A stretch of 64,000 nt of DNA from Antennarius striatus (GCF_040054535.1 NC_090795.1:9292501-9356500), one strand, 5' to 3'; positions 50,601 through 61,726 are shown, counted from the stretch's first letter. The notes: generated by a model not told the origin, from the letters alone. Program-made: numbers and translations.

Positions 50601-51659
50601 AATTTTTTTAGGTGTATGTAGTAAATCGTATTTAACACAAATTAAGCTATCAGCTCATTTTCTTTCAAGTGTAATTTCAGTAAGCCTGTAATATGAAATG
50701 TAATATGATATATAAAATCCTCCCTTACTGACTCCAATCTAAATTACTGTCTCTCTCCTTAAAGGAAGAAGAAAAAGGATGACAAGCAGAAAGATGAGAC
50801 CCGGCCTGAGTCCCCTGTAGATAAACCATGGAGGATGATGGAGGATGTCCCACTGCAGCTTCTAGTTAAAGAAGCTAAAGAATCCATCCTCTCACTGGAG
50901 GATGACAAAGAGCGGTACTCAGCCCTGGCCAGGTGACTTTTGATGAAGATTGCGAGTAACCAACATACAGAGAAAAAATACAAACATAGATGAGCATTAA
51001 TTTAAATTCTTTGCCAGGCATTGTTCTCAAATCACCGCAATCATATCGAATCCTAAAAAAACATACTACTGTGAGGCATCAGAAGTAAAAACACATCAAA
51101 AATGTTCCTGCATTACATTTTGTCTCTGTGCATTTGGGTGACAGGCTTGTGAGTAAGGCCATGGGTGGAGCAGTGGAGATGGAAAACCTGCACAAATTCC
51201 AATGGATGCTGTACCAGAGTGAACTCAAGTTTCGACTCCAGTCTAATGTTGTCCCCATTGGTTTGATCAAAAGGGGAATCTACCGCCATAGAGCACTTCT
51301 CTTCAAGGTACCACTGACGTAGCTTCTGTTTTACTACTCTCAAGTTAAATGTTAACCCTAATCCTCTTCATTCGATTCTTGTCTTGTTTCCAAATGATCC
51401 TACCCTGTCCTGTCTCTTCTCTTGTGCTTTACAGTGTCTGGCTGATTGCATTGGACTGAGCTGCACACTTGTTTGGGGCGAGTATGACCGGGTTTGGAAT
51501 GAGATTTTCCTCTTCAATGTGAATCCCAGCACCGAGGAATGTTCTTCACAGCCTCGACGCTACATAGTGGACCTTATTCATCAACCTGGCAGACTGCTGA
51601 GAAACAATACCCCTCCTGCTGAGCAATACCAGACAACATCGATGAACACTCTTGTATAG
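43207..51659 (+). CDS. armc3: Armadillo repeat-containing protein 3
   Basis: ARMC3 is an armadillo-repeat protein enriched in testis and ciliated cells. Exons: 43207-43251, 43388-43505, 43805-43930, 44133-44210, 44303-44478, 44625-44819, 44920-45103, 45227-45379, 45464-45572, 46256-46505, 46669-46805, 47795-47963, 48067-48161, 49691-49765, 50765-50932, 51145-51307 and 51435-51659. They total 2466 nt and 821 aa (human 872), all in phase. About 12 armadillo repeats fill the first 500 residues, with landmarks LLSSPDPDVKKNSVEIIFNL and IRNAGGLQPLVNLLHSDDED. Next come KYSLTGHLAVADVIQDGFYD, a Lys/Glu-rich linker (RKKKKDDKQKDE) and the C-terminal EDR1-like domain: PIGLIKRGIYRHRALLFKCL, TLVWGEYDRVWNEIFLFN and YIVDLIHQPGRLL. 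Exon 14, in the poorly conserved linker, is flanked by inverted repeat copies. Intron 11 holds a LINE fragment. Confidence 0.95.
44824..44846 (+). repeat. (GT)n at armc3 exon 6 donor
   Basis: The donor GCG|GTAGGT runs directly into about 11 GT units. Confidence 0.85.
46921..47549 (+). mobile_element. 3' end of an L2-type LINE (reverse transcriptase C-terminus)
   Basis: A frame reads MFCQSVVASILSYAVVCWGG, then LEKLIRQASSVVG, LLDIMDDVSHPLH and RTNRLKNSFISRAIKLL. This is the usual C-terminus of fish LINE reverse transcriptases. It stops at 47327 and is followed by a 3' UTR with ATCAATTTCCCTGACGGAAC and ATTAATAAAG. The element is 5'-truncated in armc3 intron 11 and ends in the (TAC)n tract. Catalytic parts of the enzyme are missing. 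Confidence 0.85.
47551..47633 (+). repeat. (TAC)n microsatellite at LINE 3' end
   Basis: About 27 TAC units with one CAC change directly follow the LINE terminus TAATAAAG, consistent with expansion of its simple-repeat tail. Confidence 0.95.
48607..48955 (+). repeat. Dispersed ~400-bp repeat family, copy A
   Basis: It starts with AACTGGAACCAAGGAAGTCA and AACATCCCACGACACCTCTG, continues with AAAATTTTACCCTGACCTAC and ACAAAAGTTGAAATTTGACC, then the GGACGGACAAACACACAAAC stretch, and ends with ACCGCTTTGAAGCGAGATGT. It pairs as an inverted copy with 49797-50512 across armc3 exon 14. No coding frame or A/B boxes seen. Confidence 0.75.
49797..50512 (-). repeat. Dispersed ~400-bp repeat family, copy B (split by a SINE)
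   Basis: The reverse complement of copy A, from TACATCTCGGTTCAAAGCGG to GATGTTGCAGTCTGTGACTG and GGTTCTAGTT. It is interrupted by the insertion at 49877-50180; removing that leaves about 412 bases. It contains local GATCAAAGC palindromes at 50356-50418. Confidence 0.75.
49877..50180 (+). mobile_element. Teleost SINE/LINE-tail repeat (copy 3), nested
   Basis: The fullest copy: CTCTGTCTCTGTCTCTTTCT, GGTCAAGGCAGATGGCCGCC, CTGGGTCCTGCCCGGAGTTT, GGGAGTTTTTCCCTGCCACT, AGCGCTATATAAATAAAACT and the tail TTGATTGATTGA. CCAAAT flanks both sides (49871-49876 and 50181-50186) as a target-site duplication, and copy C shows the uninterrupted host sequence. Confidence 0.85.
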
Positions 51660-51927
51660 AAATACTGTAGGACATCATTCTGTGATCATTTTCTTAGCTT
51701 TATTACCAAGAAATTATGTTAATGTGTATTTACAGTTGTTATATTTTTGCATGCACAAGCCAAAAGGTTTATCAGTATGAATTATGATATAAACTTTGTT
51801 TTAACCTTTGGCTCTTTACCACATATGATTCACATTGCTGATATTAAAGTCAGATGTGGTCAAACTACAAATCGTAGCTGGTAAAAGTTCTCCTCATTTG
51901 AGCTTTAAATGAGGCAATGGTGTTGGA

Positions 51928-51933
51928 AATAAA
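51928..51933 (+). terminator. armc3: armc3 polyadenylation signal
   Basis: AATAAA about 270 bases after the armc3 stop. An ATTAAA upstream near 51843 is an alternative. Confidence 0.55.
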
Positions 51934-52240
51934 AACATATTTCTAGTCTAACTTTACTGTCGTCAACTGGTGTCAAATTTAAATTTTAAAAAGTAACACA
52001 TTTACCATATGGTTCTACCTCAGTTTACCCGACATAAAACTGATACACATAGTCTCTCATTATAAAGCAATAAACAGCTGATAACCCAGTTCACTTTGAC
52101 CCAGCGGATGACGTGAGTTTTAACCGCATTACACTGCAAAGCGCTTGAATTAACCGGGGCAGGACCAGCTGGAAGCCACAGTCGGCTCAGTGAGCGCACT
52201 TTCTCCCACCGACGCAGAACCTGACGCAGCAGCAGCGAAC

Positions 52241-54859
52241 ATGTCTCGGGTCGTAGTGCGTCTCTTTGCGGTCCTTTCTCCCCACTCCACATCCAGAATC
52301 GTTGCGTTACCGAGGAGGATCCCACTCATCATCCGTCCCCTGTACACGTCTCAAGGTACTGTGTGAGCGCTTGATTTATTTTCAAGATGCATCCTGTCAT
52401 TCTGTGTATTGTTGAGGGTGGCAAACGCATGCAGGTGCGCCATGGTGCTGTTTTTCCATGAAACCGTGGATGTCGTGGATGCCGCCAGTGTTTTTTCTCA
52501 CGCTAAGACGACTGTAGTTTTAATCAGGAGAGGAGATTACTAATACTCCGAACTCATTTGATCGTTTGATTTTTGCAGTTAGGAAATTTTGGGAGTGATT
52601 GATATGTTTTGTCCAGAATTGGTAATGTCTAAAATGATGTATTTCCGCATTGGGGTCGACAAGTACCTCCACGTGTTTCATTTGTGCCTCCACAGTCTCT
52701 TCTAGGGTCTGCTGTGTAATTGTGGGTTTTATTTTGATATCCTGTTATCATTAATAATTCTAATTGTTGGAATTACAATTATATATGGACCAGTGATTGA
52801 ATGCTTTTCATGTTTATACCACATCATCTTCCTCTGTGTTGGTTAAACTTATTGTGAACTGTCCTTTGCAGGCCTGACGTCTCTCATCCGCTATGATGAG
52901 AGGACAGACTGGCAAAAGAAACTCACCCCAGAACAATATGTAGTCACCAGAGAAAAGGGGACTGAGATGGTGAATACTGCATACTACATGTACATCAGTG
53001 TAGTGTTGTGTTTCAAACAACAATTATCAGCCAGCCGTATCTGTATATGTGTAGTCTCATAAACATCAGCACAGTTCCAGGTGGACTTTGAACATGTCTG
53101 TGTTGTTGGCCTGTGTTGAGTTCAACAGGTTCACCTACAAGCCTTGTTTTGATCAATTTAGGATTACCTTTTATGTTGAAAGCAAAGCGATTAATATTAA
53201 TAAGACTTAAGGAATTATGTTGCTCAACTGTAACATACACATAATGCAGTGACGTGCGGTCAGGGGAGGCAGGTGAGGCACGGACTCACCTGCCATCATG
53301 ACAGAAAAATATGAAAAATGGAAGAAATAAATTAAATGGTTATATTTATCCAGTGATGTGTATTATGAAGTAATTTTCCATTTAACGTCACCCATTGAAG
53401 GTTATTTTAAATCGCTGACTTTTCACAATGGCTCAGCTAGCTGTGCTGGGATGCTGTACAGTGAGACCGTAATGCTATCTATATGTTGCTATTAAAATGT
53501 TGAAACACATTTGCGCTATGAACTAAATTCCCATAATTTAGCTAATATATATAATGTACAGTGTTTTTTGTCAATGACTGCATGCGTGTAACGTCTTTCT
53601 TAAGTTGAGCGGTCCTGAAACCGCTGGGAAAAGACACGCAGTGAGGCACATAGTTTTCCTGCCTCATGGTGGGGGGCGGTGGTGATCCCAGGGATTTGGC
53701 TGAGGATTCCTCTTCCTCAGCCGTAGAAGAAGTGACAGCAAACTACAATCTACAGTCAAGTGCAGCCATTCATTTGTTTTCCGCTCACCTTACCTTACTA
53801 TAAAAATGGAGGATTACACATCTCAACTCAATTTTTTTTTCGATGCCTTTGTTCAGAAGGAGCGGCGCATGGACTTCATTTATAAGTAAACATAACATAA
53901 GCAAACATGTAGGAAACAACATAACATTTTTTTAATCAAATGTGCTGATTGTGTGTTAGTTTGTATGTGTAAATATTTCTGCTATGAGACTTTAAAAATG
54001 ACCTGTTGCTAATTAAATGGTGAATAAGCTAAGCTATAGGTTCATATTTTTGTAAATCTAATTACGATGAAATCAGTGCCTCACCAGCCATGAACCTCAC
54101 CGCACGTCACTGACATAATGTTAGAAACACAAAAGTCAGCCCTGTCAATTTTTTTTTGTCAATTGTGTGTTGTGTGTGTCCTTAGCCCTTTAGTGGGATC
54201 TACCTAAACCACTCAGAAGTGGGCATGTACCACTGTGTCTGCTGTGACGCTCCACTTTTCAGGTAGCAGTTAATGTTTTTAAGGAGAATTTCCTCCCCTG
54301 CTATTGTGTTAGATGCTTATTTGATATACTTATTTCACTGTTAAATTTCTCTGTCTGACTTACTAGCTCAGAGGCTAAGTACGACTCTGGGACAGGCTGG
54401 CCATCATTTACAGAAGCTCATGGGACGTGGGAAAAGGATGAAAGCCTCACCTCCATCATTCGTCGTCCTGACAACAGCCTGGGTAGCACTGGGACAGAGG
54501 TGCTTTGTAAAAGTGTGAGTTGTGTTGAGCTCATATATGAAGCCAAATTTCATCTGTACTGATTAAACCTGTTGTAACTTTTCTGGCTTAATGTATATAT
54601 TTTATGAAACTGTATTGCTAAATTGATTGAATATTTTATTCATACTTTACATTCAGAATCAGTAAGATTTCTTGACATTCAGCCATATATTATGTAACGT
54701 GTGTGTGTGCGTGTGTGTTTAATGCAGTGTGATGCTCATCTGGGTCATGTGTTTGATGATGGACCAGACCCAACAGGGCAGCGGTTCTGTATCAACAGTG
54801 TGGCCCTCACCTTTAAAAGCAGAGGAGACTCAAAACCCAGCAAACCTGAAGAAAACTGA
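52241..54859 (+). CDS. msrb2: Methionine-R-sulfoxide reductase B2, mitochondrial
   Basis: MSRB2 reduces methionine-R-sulfoxide in mitochondrial proteins. Exons: 52241-52355, 52872-52969, 54186-54262, 54367-54514 and 54728-54859, totalling 570 nt and 189 aa (human 182), all in phase. The first 38 residues are Arg-rich with no acidic residue, as in a mitochondrial presequence. The SelR domain follows: [54 protein letters not shown] and [20 protein letters not shown]. The four zinc cysteines are C88, C91, C144 and C147, and the catalytic residue is C167. The residues before PFSG are EM instead of the mammalian EP. An 866-bp hAT-type MITE sits in intron 2. The start codon lies close to the end of armc3, so the promoter must be short. 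Confidence 0.95.
53247..54112. mobile_element. hAT-type MITE with 8-bp target-site duplication
   Basis: The ends are inverted: CAGTGACGTGCGGT at the left, its exact complement at the right, and further similarity (GGTGAGGCAC) inside. ACATAATG flanks both sides (53239-53246 and 54113-54120), the 8-base duplication of hAT transposons. The inside holds only short frames. One of 27 codons at 53816-53899 follows a TATAAAA-like stretch and may be the start of a lost transposase gene. Confidence 0.85.
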
Positions 54860-55418
54860 TGAATACACAAACCACACCAAATTGTCAAAAACACAAATAC
54901 ATGTTTCTGAGCAGACCAGTATTTTTTGGAGACATAATGAAGGTCTGGGGTCAGAGAAATCACTCCATGGTTTGGACCAGAACAGATGTTTGAGTTTGAC
55001 TGGAAATTGTCTCCTATTTGTCAAATGAAAACAGAATGAAGTTAAAGATGGCAAGTGTGCAAAGTCAACAAATCTGCCGGTCATTACATCGTTAAAAACT
55101 CAAACTCAAAATGTTTTGTTAATCATTGTCAATTTTTTTTTCTTCTTAGTAGAAATCTTTGACAAAACTATTGTTGGAGTCAAATCTGGTTAGAATGAAT
55201 GTCTTGATACTTAAACCCAGTGATATCACACAAAATGTCCCTAAACATTATAGTGATATGTGATTTATATGCATGTTGATGAAATTCCTAATACATCTTT
55301 TTAGTAAGGATTCCAAAACAGAGGGAGTCACGATGTTACAACTTTCTGTGTTTTTCAATCTGTTGCAACATTTGCCATTTGATTTAAAGATTTGATTGTT
55401 CCATGGACATAATTTGTC

Positions 55419-55424
55419 AATAAA
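55419..55424 (+). terminator. msrb2: msrb2 polyadenylation signal
   Basis: AATAAA about 560 bases after the msrb2 stop and about 300 bases before the c8g start codon. Confidence 0.6.
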
Positions 55425-55730
55425 TACCTATCAGATACATACCACCGTGTTCCAGTTTGGCCTCATTTCGGCCAGTAATTTACAGGTAAGTTAATATTTA
55501 ACTTGACAGGCCATCCTCTGTGTGTCATGGCTTGTTGTTGCTCCATGTATATTTATTCATTCATTCTGTGTGCATGTTTGAGGATGAGCTTAACAGATTG
55601 AGACTAGCAGACGGACAGAAGGGACAAGAACCCCAATACCAAAGGAAAAGGGAAAGAATTTAGGAGAGGACCCAGAAACCTTGCCAATCCTTAACGGGAA
55701 AATCAGAGTTGTCAGTAAATATTTGTGAGG

Positions 55731-58700
55731 ATGGTTGGTGTATGGCGTATTGTGGTTGCAGTGGTAGCATTATGTGTGTGTCTCTGGGGATCTACTGAAG
55801 CTGTGGGGGGAGCCAAGAGTCGACCACGACCCCAGAGACGACCTCCAAAGAAGCCTAAAATTGATCCTATCAGCCTGACACTACCTGCACAGAACATAGA
55901 CATACAGCGGGTAAGAACCTAACGGTGTTACAGATCCTCTAATTCTGTCTTTATTTTAACATGTCTGAACATCGTGGTTTTTTTTAAACCGGTTACTTAA
56001 AAATTCTCTATATATTTTTTAAAAAATCTAAAATTGTTGCTTTTAAATATAACAAAATGAGATGCTCAAACGGGTTTGCTTAGGGTGGCCATTTATAACT
56101 TCCACTCCCAGCACCTTTTGTCTGGAAAGAAATTCCTGAAAATTAGCCAATGAACAGAAACATTGTCATTTTGATAAATTGGGGAAAAAGCTGTGTCCAG
56201 ACAGAGTAGGGCAGCTGCAACCAGACAGCAGCACAGTAAACATTCGCTGTGACTGTCTCTGACCTCTGCATACTGGCAGTTTGCCTCACTTGTTTGCTCT
56301 TTAATTACACAATAAAGGGATTGAAAAAAATAGCCAATGCAAAAACTAAAACCTCATTATTGCTTAACATTAACATTATTTCACATAAAAACACTAACAT
56401 ATTTTAGATTTTAAAAATACAGATGGTTGACTAGTTGCTAACTTAGTGTCTAAGAACAGAAATGTTCTACCAAATTATCATGTTTATCATAAAACAGACA
56501 AACATGTCAGTCTGTTTATCTATGGGTCAGTGTGAGGGCAGAATATTTGGACATTCTTGTGTAATTGTGTCAACATGGTGTTTTGGGAAATCGTGGGATT
56601 TTTGGTGAGATGAAAATATGAATTTGAGGCGCTTGAGAAACGTCCTTTCATGTGGAGGTCCTGAGAAATTTCTTATTTTGCTCGAAGTAATAAATCATAA
56701 TTAATTTAAAAACGATTTTCTGGCAAGAGGATTTCGAGGTTCATTTCAGGATATTAAATGTAAAAAAAAAAAAGGGTGCTTCAGAATCTTATTTTCCATT
56801 TGCAAATGTATCAGGGATTCAGATTCAGATTCTGTGTTGCAGATGACAGGAACATGGTACCTACTAAACACTGCCTCCAAATGCTCTTACTTGATAAATC
56901 ATGGAACCAAGGTGGAACCCACAGTCATGACCCTCACTCATTCTTCAGCCTCTGACCAAACACTGTCTGTCAGCACTAAAACCCGACAGTAGGTACCTCC
57001 ATGTCCACATGACAATAATTCTTCATATACCTTCATATACAGTATCAGCAGAGGGAGTAAAAACTTCCTATTTTAATAGATTTTAGGTCACTGTGACTTG
57101 GCTTTTGTAGAATGTCAGGGAGTGTGACATTATTTCAATTACAATAGCATGTGTTTTTCCTGGAAAATTCACGTTTTTGTGTGGTTCAAGAATGATGAAT
57201 TATATTTGAAGCAGATGTAAATTTTTTCTTCCTTGTCACGTAACACATTAGAAAATTAGTTCAGTCTGAGGCATGTGGTTAGAGTACAAAAAGTAATGAA
57301 CATGTATCCAATAATCGACCATATGTTACAGACTGTTTTAGATCATTACGTCCTCTGAATTTTGACCCTTTTTAAGGATATGGATGTGAAGAAGCCAATC
57401 ATTATATTTGTTGTGACTGAGACTTGGACTGCATATCTCAGCTTCACAAACTGTTATCTCCTCAGTAATCACAGATGCTGGGAGATACTGCAGGTCTATG
57501 ATCTATCTCCAACCCCAGGCAAGCTAACACTGAAAGGTCAGCACCTCACTTTAACATCTTCACTGATCATGATTGATCAGATGTCCAATGCAGCATTCCT
57601 TTGACTAAGAGTGCTCTCTATGTCCTCCACCAGGAGCTGGTCCTCAGCTGACAACTGAGATAGTGATTGCTGACACGGACTATGACTCCTACGTTATCAT
57701 GTATTACCATAAACGGGGCAAAATCACCATGAAGCTCTATGGTCTGTTCCTCATCCATGTGTCTTTAGTTTGGTTTTTGGCTTTACATCTGAAAAGCCTG
57801 GCAGTAGTTCTGTACTCTGTTCTTTCAAGAGCAAACAAAAATAAATAAGAGAGTTCTTCCAGAACATACTTGTAATGTTTGTTTTTGTTTTCTGTGTGCA
57901 GGACGGTCTGCAGATAATTTGTCAGAGGCAATGTTGACCAAGTTTGAGCAGCTTGCAGAAAAACAAAATATGGGACTGGCATACCTCTTTCCCTTCCCCA
58001 CATACAGTAAGTCTATACCCAGCTAAGAAAGTCATAGAAATAAACCGACCACAGCGTCGTCAGCATCACTTGGGCCCCACAAGGGACTCTTCACTCTGTT
58101 TCTCTTTACACTTTACAACACTAACGTCAACTACCGCACAGAGACCTGTTTTCTAATGATACAGTGGTGGTTGATGTATCAGTAAAGGTGATGAGACTGA
58201 GTGCAGGACTGTTGTGGACAACTTTGTCTTGTGGAGTGAGGAAAACTACCTCCAGCTCAACGTGACAAAGACAAAGGAGCTGGAGCTGGTAAGCTTTGTT
58301 CATTCAGGGGTCACTGTGGACATTGTAGTGGACTACTGGTACTTTGGGGTTTACATGTGAACAAACTGGAGTGGGGGAAGCACTTGTGTTAATGCCCTCT
58401 ATGAGAAGGGCTAAAGCCGTCTTTTTCTTGAGGAGGCTGAGGTCCTTCAACATCTGCAACACCATGCTGAGGATGTTCTACCAGTCCGTGGTGGCCAGTG
58501 CTTTCCTCTACACTATGGTGTGCTGGGGCGGTGGTCTGAGGGTGGTGGACTCCAAGAGACTGAACACACTGATCTGCAAGCCTGCTGACATTGTTGGGGC
58601 TACGTTGGACTCTCTGGCGGTGATATTTCCAAGTTAAAGTCCATTTTGGACAATGAGCACCACCCGCTGGGGCACAGGAATTTGTTCAGTAGTAGGACCC

Positions 58701-59449
58701 TTCCTAAATACACTACTGAGTGTCAAACTGGACAACTTTACTCTGACAGAGCTGCAGTTAGAGGAAGACGACGATTGGAAGTAATAAAAGCTACATAATA
58801 AAAAATGTGCATACCTTTATATACTGTATATGTTCTCTTATTTGTCCTCTCTTAACTGTTTTTTTAATCTTTATTCCTAATTTTTTTCTTATTTTGACAT
58901 CTATAGTTCTTTGTGGAGTATTGCGACTAATAAAAAGCCTCTAGGAGATAGAATCAGATTTTCTTTTATTTATTTATTTATTTTTTTGAGTCTAATTAAC
59001 AGCTCCAGTGTAAACATTGGATGGCACAATAAACCATGCAGATGATGTCTGAAATGATCAAAACACCATCAGATGTGTTGTACCTAATATATAGTGGGAT
59101 TCACATAAAGGTTTTTCATCTGTTTTAGGTCACTGTGGTGCTGTGGACCAGGATCATGTAATCAGTAAGTAATCAAATGAAACAAACGTTAGAGAGAGAA
59201 AAACAACTGCAATAATTATCAGAGTAATAAGAGGTACAAGTATCTGATTGAGTCATCTGAAAACAAAATAATTTTACTCCTGCATGCTGTGCATAGGATT
59301 GGACTTGTGTAACTATCACTTATTTAAACTATCAGAATGTTGCTCAATTGCCAGATTCACTTAGAAATATCTGGCTTCTATCTAAATTGCCATCTATGAA
59401 ACTTAACTCATCTCTCTTTGTTGTGCAGATTGTGTGCCCACATGCTAAA
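55731..59449 (+). CDS. c8g: Complement component C8 gamma chain (lipocalin)
   Basis: C8 gamma is a secreted lipocalin bound by a disulfide to C8 alpha in complement component C8, part of the membrane attack complex. Exons: 55731-55910, 56843-56988, 57466-57536, 57634-57741, 57902-58006, 59129-59164 and 59430-59449, totalling 666 nt and 221 aa, all in phase. A signal peptide (VWRIVVAVVALCVCLWG) is followed by a basic Pro-rich stretch (RPRPQRRPPKKPK), as in mammalian C8G. Then come the lipocalin GTW (63-65), HRCWEILQVYDL, DTDYDSYVIMYYHKRGK and FEQLAEKQNMGLAYLFPFPT. C74 stands where the human cysteine joins C8 alpha, and C113 and C206 fit the internal lipocalin disulfide. Oddities: the end NCVPTC adds two cysteines, and the exon 4 donor GTCTGT is weak. 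AMBP and PTGDS are less likely because of the Pro/Arg leader. Confidence 0.88.
58188..58795 (+). mobile_element. LINE fragment (reverse transcriptase C-terminal part) in c8g intron 5
   Basis: Translated pieces in shifting frames read CRTVVDNFVLWSEENYLQLN, VTKTKEL, FFLRRLRSFNICNTMLRMFY, QSVVASAFLYTMVCWGGG and NEHHPLH. The order is that of an L2-type LINE reverse transcriptase. Frame changes and a stop at 58635 mark it as dead. It is related to, but clearly different from, the fragment at 46921. Confidence 0.8.
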
Positions 59450-59540
59450 GAGACACAGCTGTGCTTCTCAGATATCCAATTGGTACCCTAATATTGTATT
59501 ATATGGCTGTACTAAGGTTACAACATGTAATTTACAATGA

Positions 59541-59546
59541 AATAAA
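59541..59546 (+). terminator. c8g: c8g polyadenylation signal
   Basis: AATAAA 91 bases after the c8g stop. Confidence 0.6.
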
Positions 59547-60678
59547 AGAAAAAAGAGGATAATTATGTTGTTATATTCTTCTGTTTAAATCTCCAATAGT
59601 TGTTCTGTGCCACCAGCTGATGATGAAATGGCATTTGGGATATTATCTTGTGTACTACATCCTATCCTTGAGATTTCATTAACTCTAAATGATTTGCAGA
59701 GTGAGGTGGCAGTTGGGGGGGGTGGGGGGGTGTTGGAGTTAGTGTAGAACAGATGTGGAACTCAAAGGGAGCCGAGTTCAGTTACAAAACAGTGTTACCA
59801 AACATGCTTCCTACTGCCCCTTGTTCCACCCGGCACGTCTGTGTGAGTGTTGGTGTGTGTTTGTTAGATAACCAACTGGATGCAAGTTGGTGCCTGTCTT
59901 GTCTCTCAACAATGGGCATTCTGTGTATGCCCTCACCATTGTTATTTTATTTTTTTAAAAATTGAACAATCAACAGCCAGTTGGCACATTTCTTCTCTAT
60001 CAGTGTAAATTTTATTCATATCCCTCCATGGGGTGGTTGAAATAGGAGTATCATTTAACAGGTACAGTAGACATTTTTACCAAAAAAGGTGATATCCCTT
60101 TCACAATGTGGCAGTAAAACTGAAGTCTGGCATGTGTTTCTATTGGATTTAAAACATTTTCAAAAACTTTTGGCACCTTTAAAAGATCTTTTAGTGAGTT
60201 ATAGACCTTTTTCTCATAGCAATTAAATTTGCTGCAAGAGCATTAACATTGACTCGTATTTTAATTGGACGAGTGATTTTTTTTTACAGTGTCCTTAAGA
60301 TCTCTCCCATTTTACGGTATCTATTTTTTGTTTGTTGTAGCTTTCATGTTCCATACGGTGAGAAAAGCTATGCTTTAATCAAACAGCTGTTTGAGCCATT
60401 GTGATGGGGAGTCCTTAGAGGAATTCTTTTATGCAGCTGTTCTCCATTCTCTCGTGTTCTCAACTCTCCCCCTTAGTCCACAAGTTCCAACTATATAACA
60501 GCAGTGATTTACATGCTGGTGAGTTTTTGTGATGCCGAAGATAGCAGTAGGGGGAGGTAAAAGGGGGAGGAGTGGAAGTGGGACAAGGGAATAAAATGAG
60601 CCTTCAACAATGCCTCGTCATTTCACCCTGATCCTTTTCACCTACCACTGGGAACTCTCAGCACAAGAATTTGAAACC
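59547..60678 (+). other. c8g to ptgds-like interval
   Basis: No gene is supported. A G-rich tract lies at 59709-59733. CTATATAAC at 60491-60499 could be a TATA box for the downstream lipocalin, giving a 5' UTR of about 160 bases. A closer AATAAAATG near 60590 is less convincing. Confidence 0.4.
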
Positions 60679-61726
60679 ATGAGGAACTTACTTCTCAGGA
60701 TGATGAGTGTTCTTTTGTGTGTTCTCGCTACGAGGGCAGAAGTCTTGCCTGTTGAAGACTTTAACGTGACAAAGGTAAAAGATGCATGCTGATATTCTGA
60801 ATATTAAAAGGAAATTTTGTTGCAATTTCTTTAAAATTTTATCCTTTTCATTGTATTTCTTTAAGGTTGCAGGGAAGTGGTACATGACTGCCTTTGCCAC
60901 AAATGCAGCTTGGTATGTGAACAACAAGGACGCACTGAAGATTGGCACTGCCATGTTTGAACCAACTGAAGCAGGTGACCTCCACATGTCTTATGCTAAC
61001 TTGAAGTGAGTAAACTATTATACTGTCAAAAAATCCAAATACACAATGATCTAGAGGAAATATGAATAGACTGAACCTGACCTCTCCAGGAATGATGGTA
61101 GCTGCTGGAGATTGGCTCACCTTGCTAACAAAACTGACACCCCTGGACGCTTTGTTTACATCAGCGAGAGTGAGTAGAGCACAGACTCATGCTGAGTCAC
61201 ATATGGTCACAAGCAAAAATGAAAATGAAAAATAAAATTTGTGTTTTCCCCAGCAAGCAGAATGCAGGCAATGATTCAACAGGCTGACTTGTCTATTTAA
61301 TCTTTTTCAGTTTGGAAAAATTACAATGACATGAGCTTCGTTGATGTCGATTATGATCAATATGCTCTGATCCACACCATCAAGACGATTCACACAGCAG
61401 TTGATGTCCTCAACAATCTTTTCAGTAAGTCGATAACCCTACAGCAGTTCTGTGGGATGGGGGACCTTTAGAGTAGGTGTCGTGGAGGTTAAAGCAATCT
61501 GTTCTGTGTTTACAGCTCGCACTCCTGTGATCAGTGACGCTCTGAAGCAGAATTTCACTCAGTTCTCTCTGGATTCTGGCATCTCTCCAGAAAACATTGT
61601 TATCTTAGCTGAGAACGGTAAGTCAATTACACTTGAAAATAAATTTCTTTTCATGGAAATGTCTCAGATCTTTGCTCATTGTTTTCCCGATGCTGTGTTT
61701 TTTCAGACGAGTGTCCTCAAAACTGA
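60679..61726 (+). CDS. Secreted lipocalin, prostaglandin D synthase-like
   Basis: Exons: 60679-60774, 60866-61005, 61090-61169, 61311-61424, 61516-61617 and 61707-61726, totalling 552 nt and 183 aa, all in phase. The first 20 or so residues (LLLRMMSVLLCVLATRA) form a signal peptide. The lipocalin core follows: VAGKWYMTAFATNA (GxW at 35-37), KNDGSCWRLAHLANKTDTPG, YDQYALIHTIKT and SLDSGISPENIVIL, ending DECPQN. C84 and C180 fit the single lipocalin disulfide. The sequence is closest to teleost ptgds-like lipocalins. The catalytic cysteine of lipocalin-type prostaglandin D synthase (human C65) aligns with G59 in KDALKIGTAMFEP, so enzyme activity is unlikely and ligand carriage more likely. AMBP and LCN family members are alternatives. 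It lies 1.2 kb after c8g, echoing the C8G-PTGDS neighbourhood in mammals. Confidence 0.85.

Noticed and set aside
52020-52347. Minus-strand frames of 101 and 65 codons over msrb2 exon 1
   Set aside because: They are shadows of the msrb2 first exon and its 5' UTR.
55731-59449. Assignment of this lipocalin to AMBP or ptgds instead of c8g
   Set aside because: The Pro/Arg-rich leader after the signal peptide, the cysteine at 74 and the YLFPFPTY motif near the end fit C8G better. No Kunitz domains follow, as they would in AMBP.
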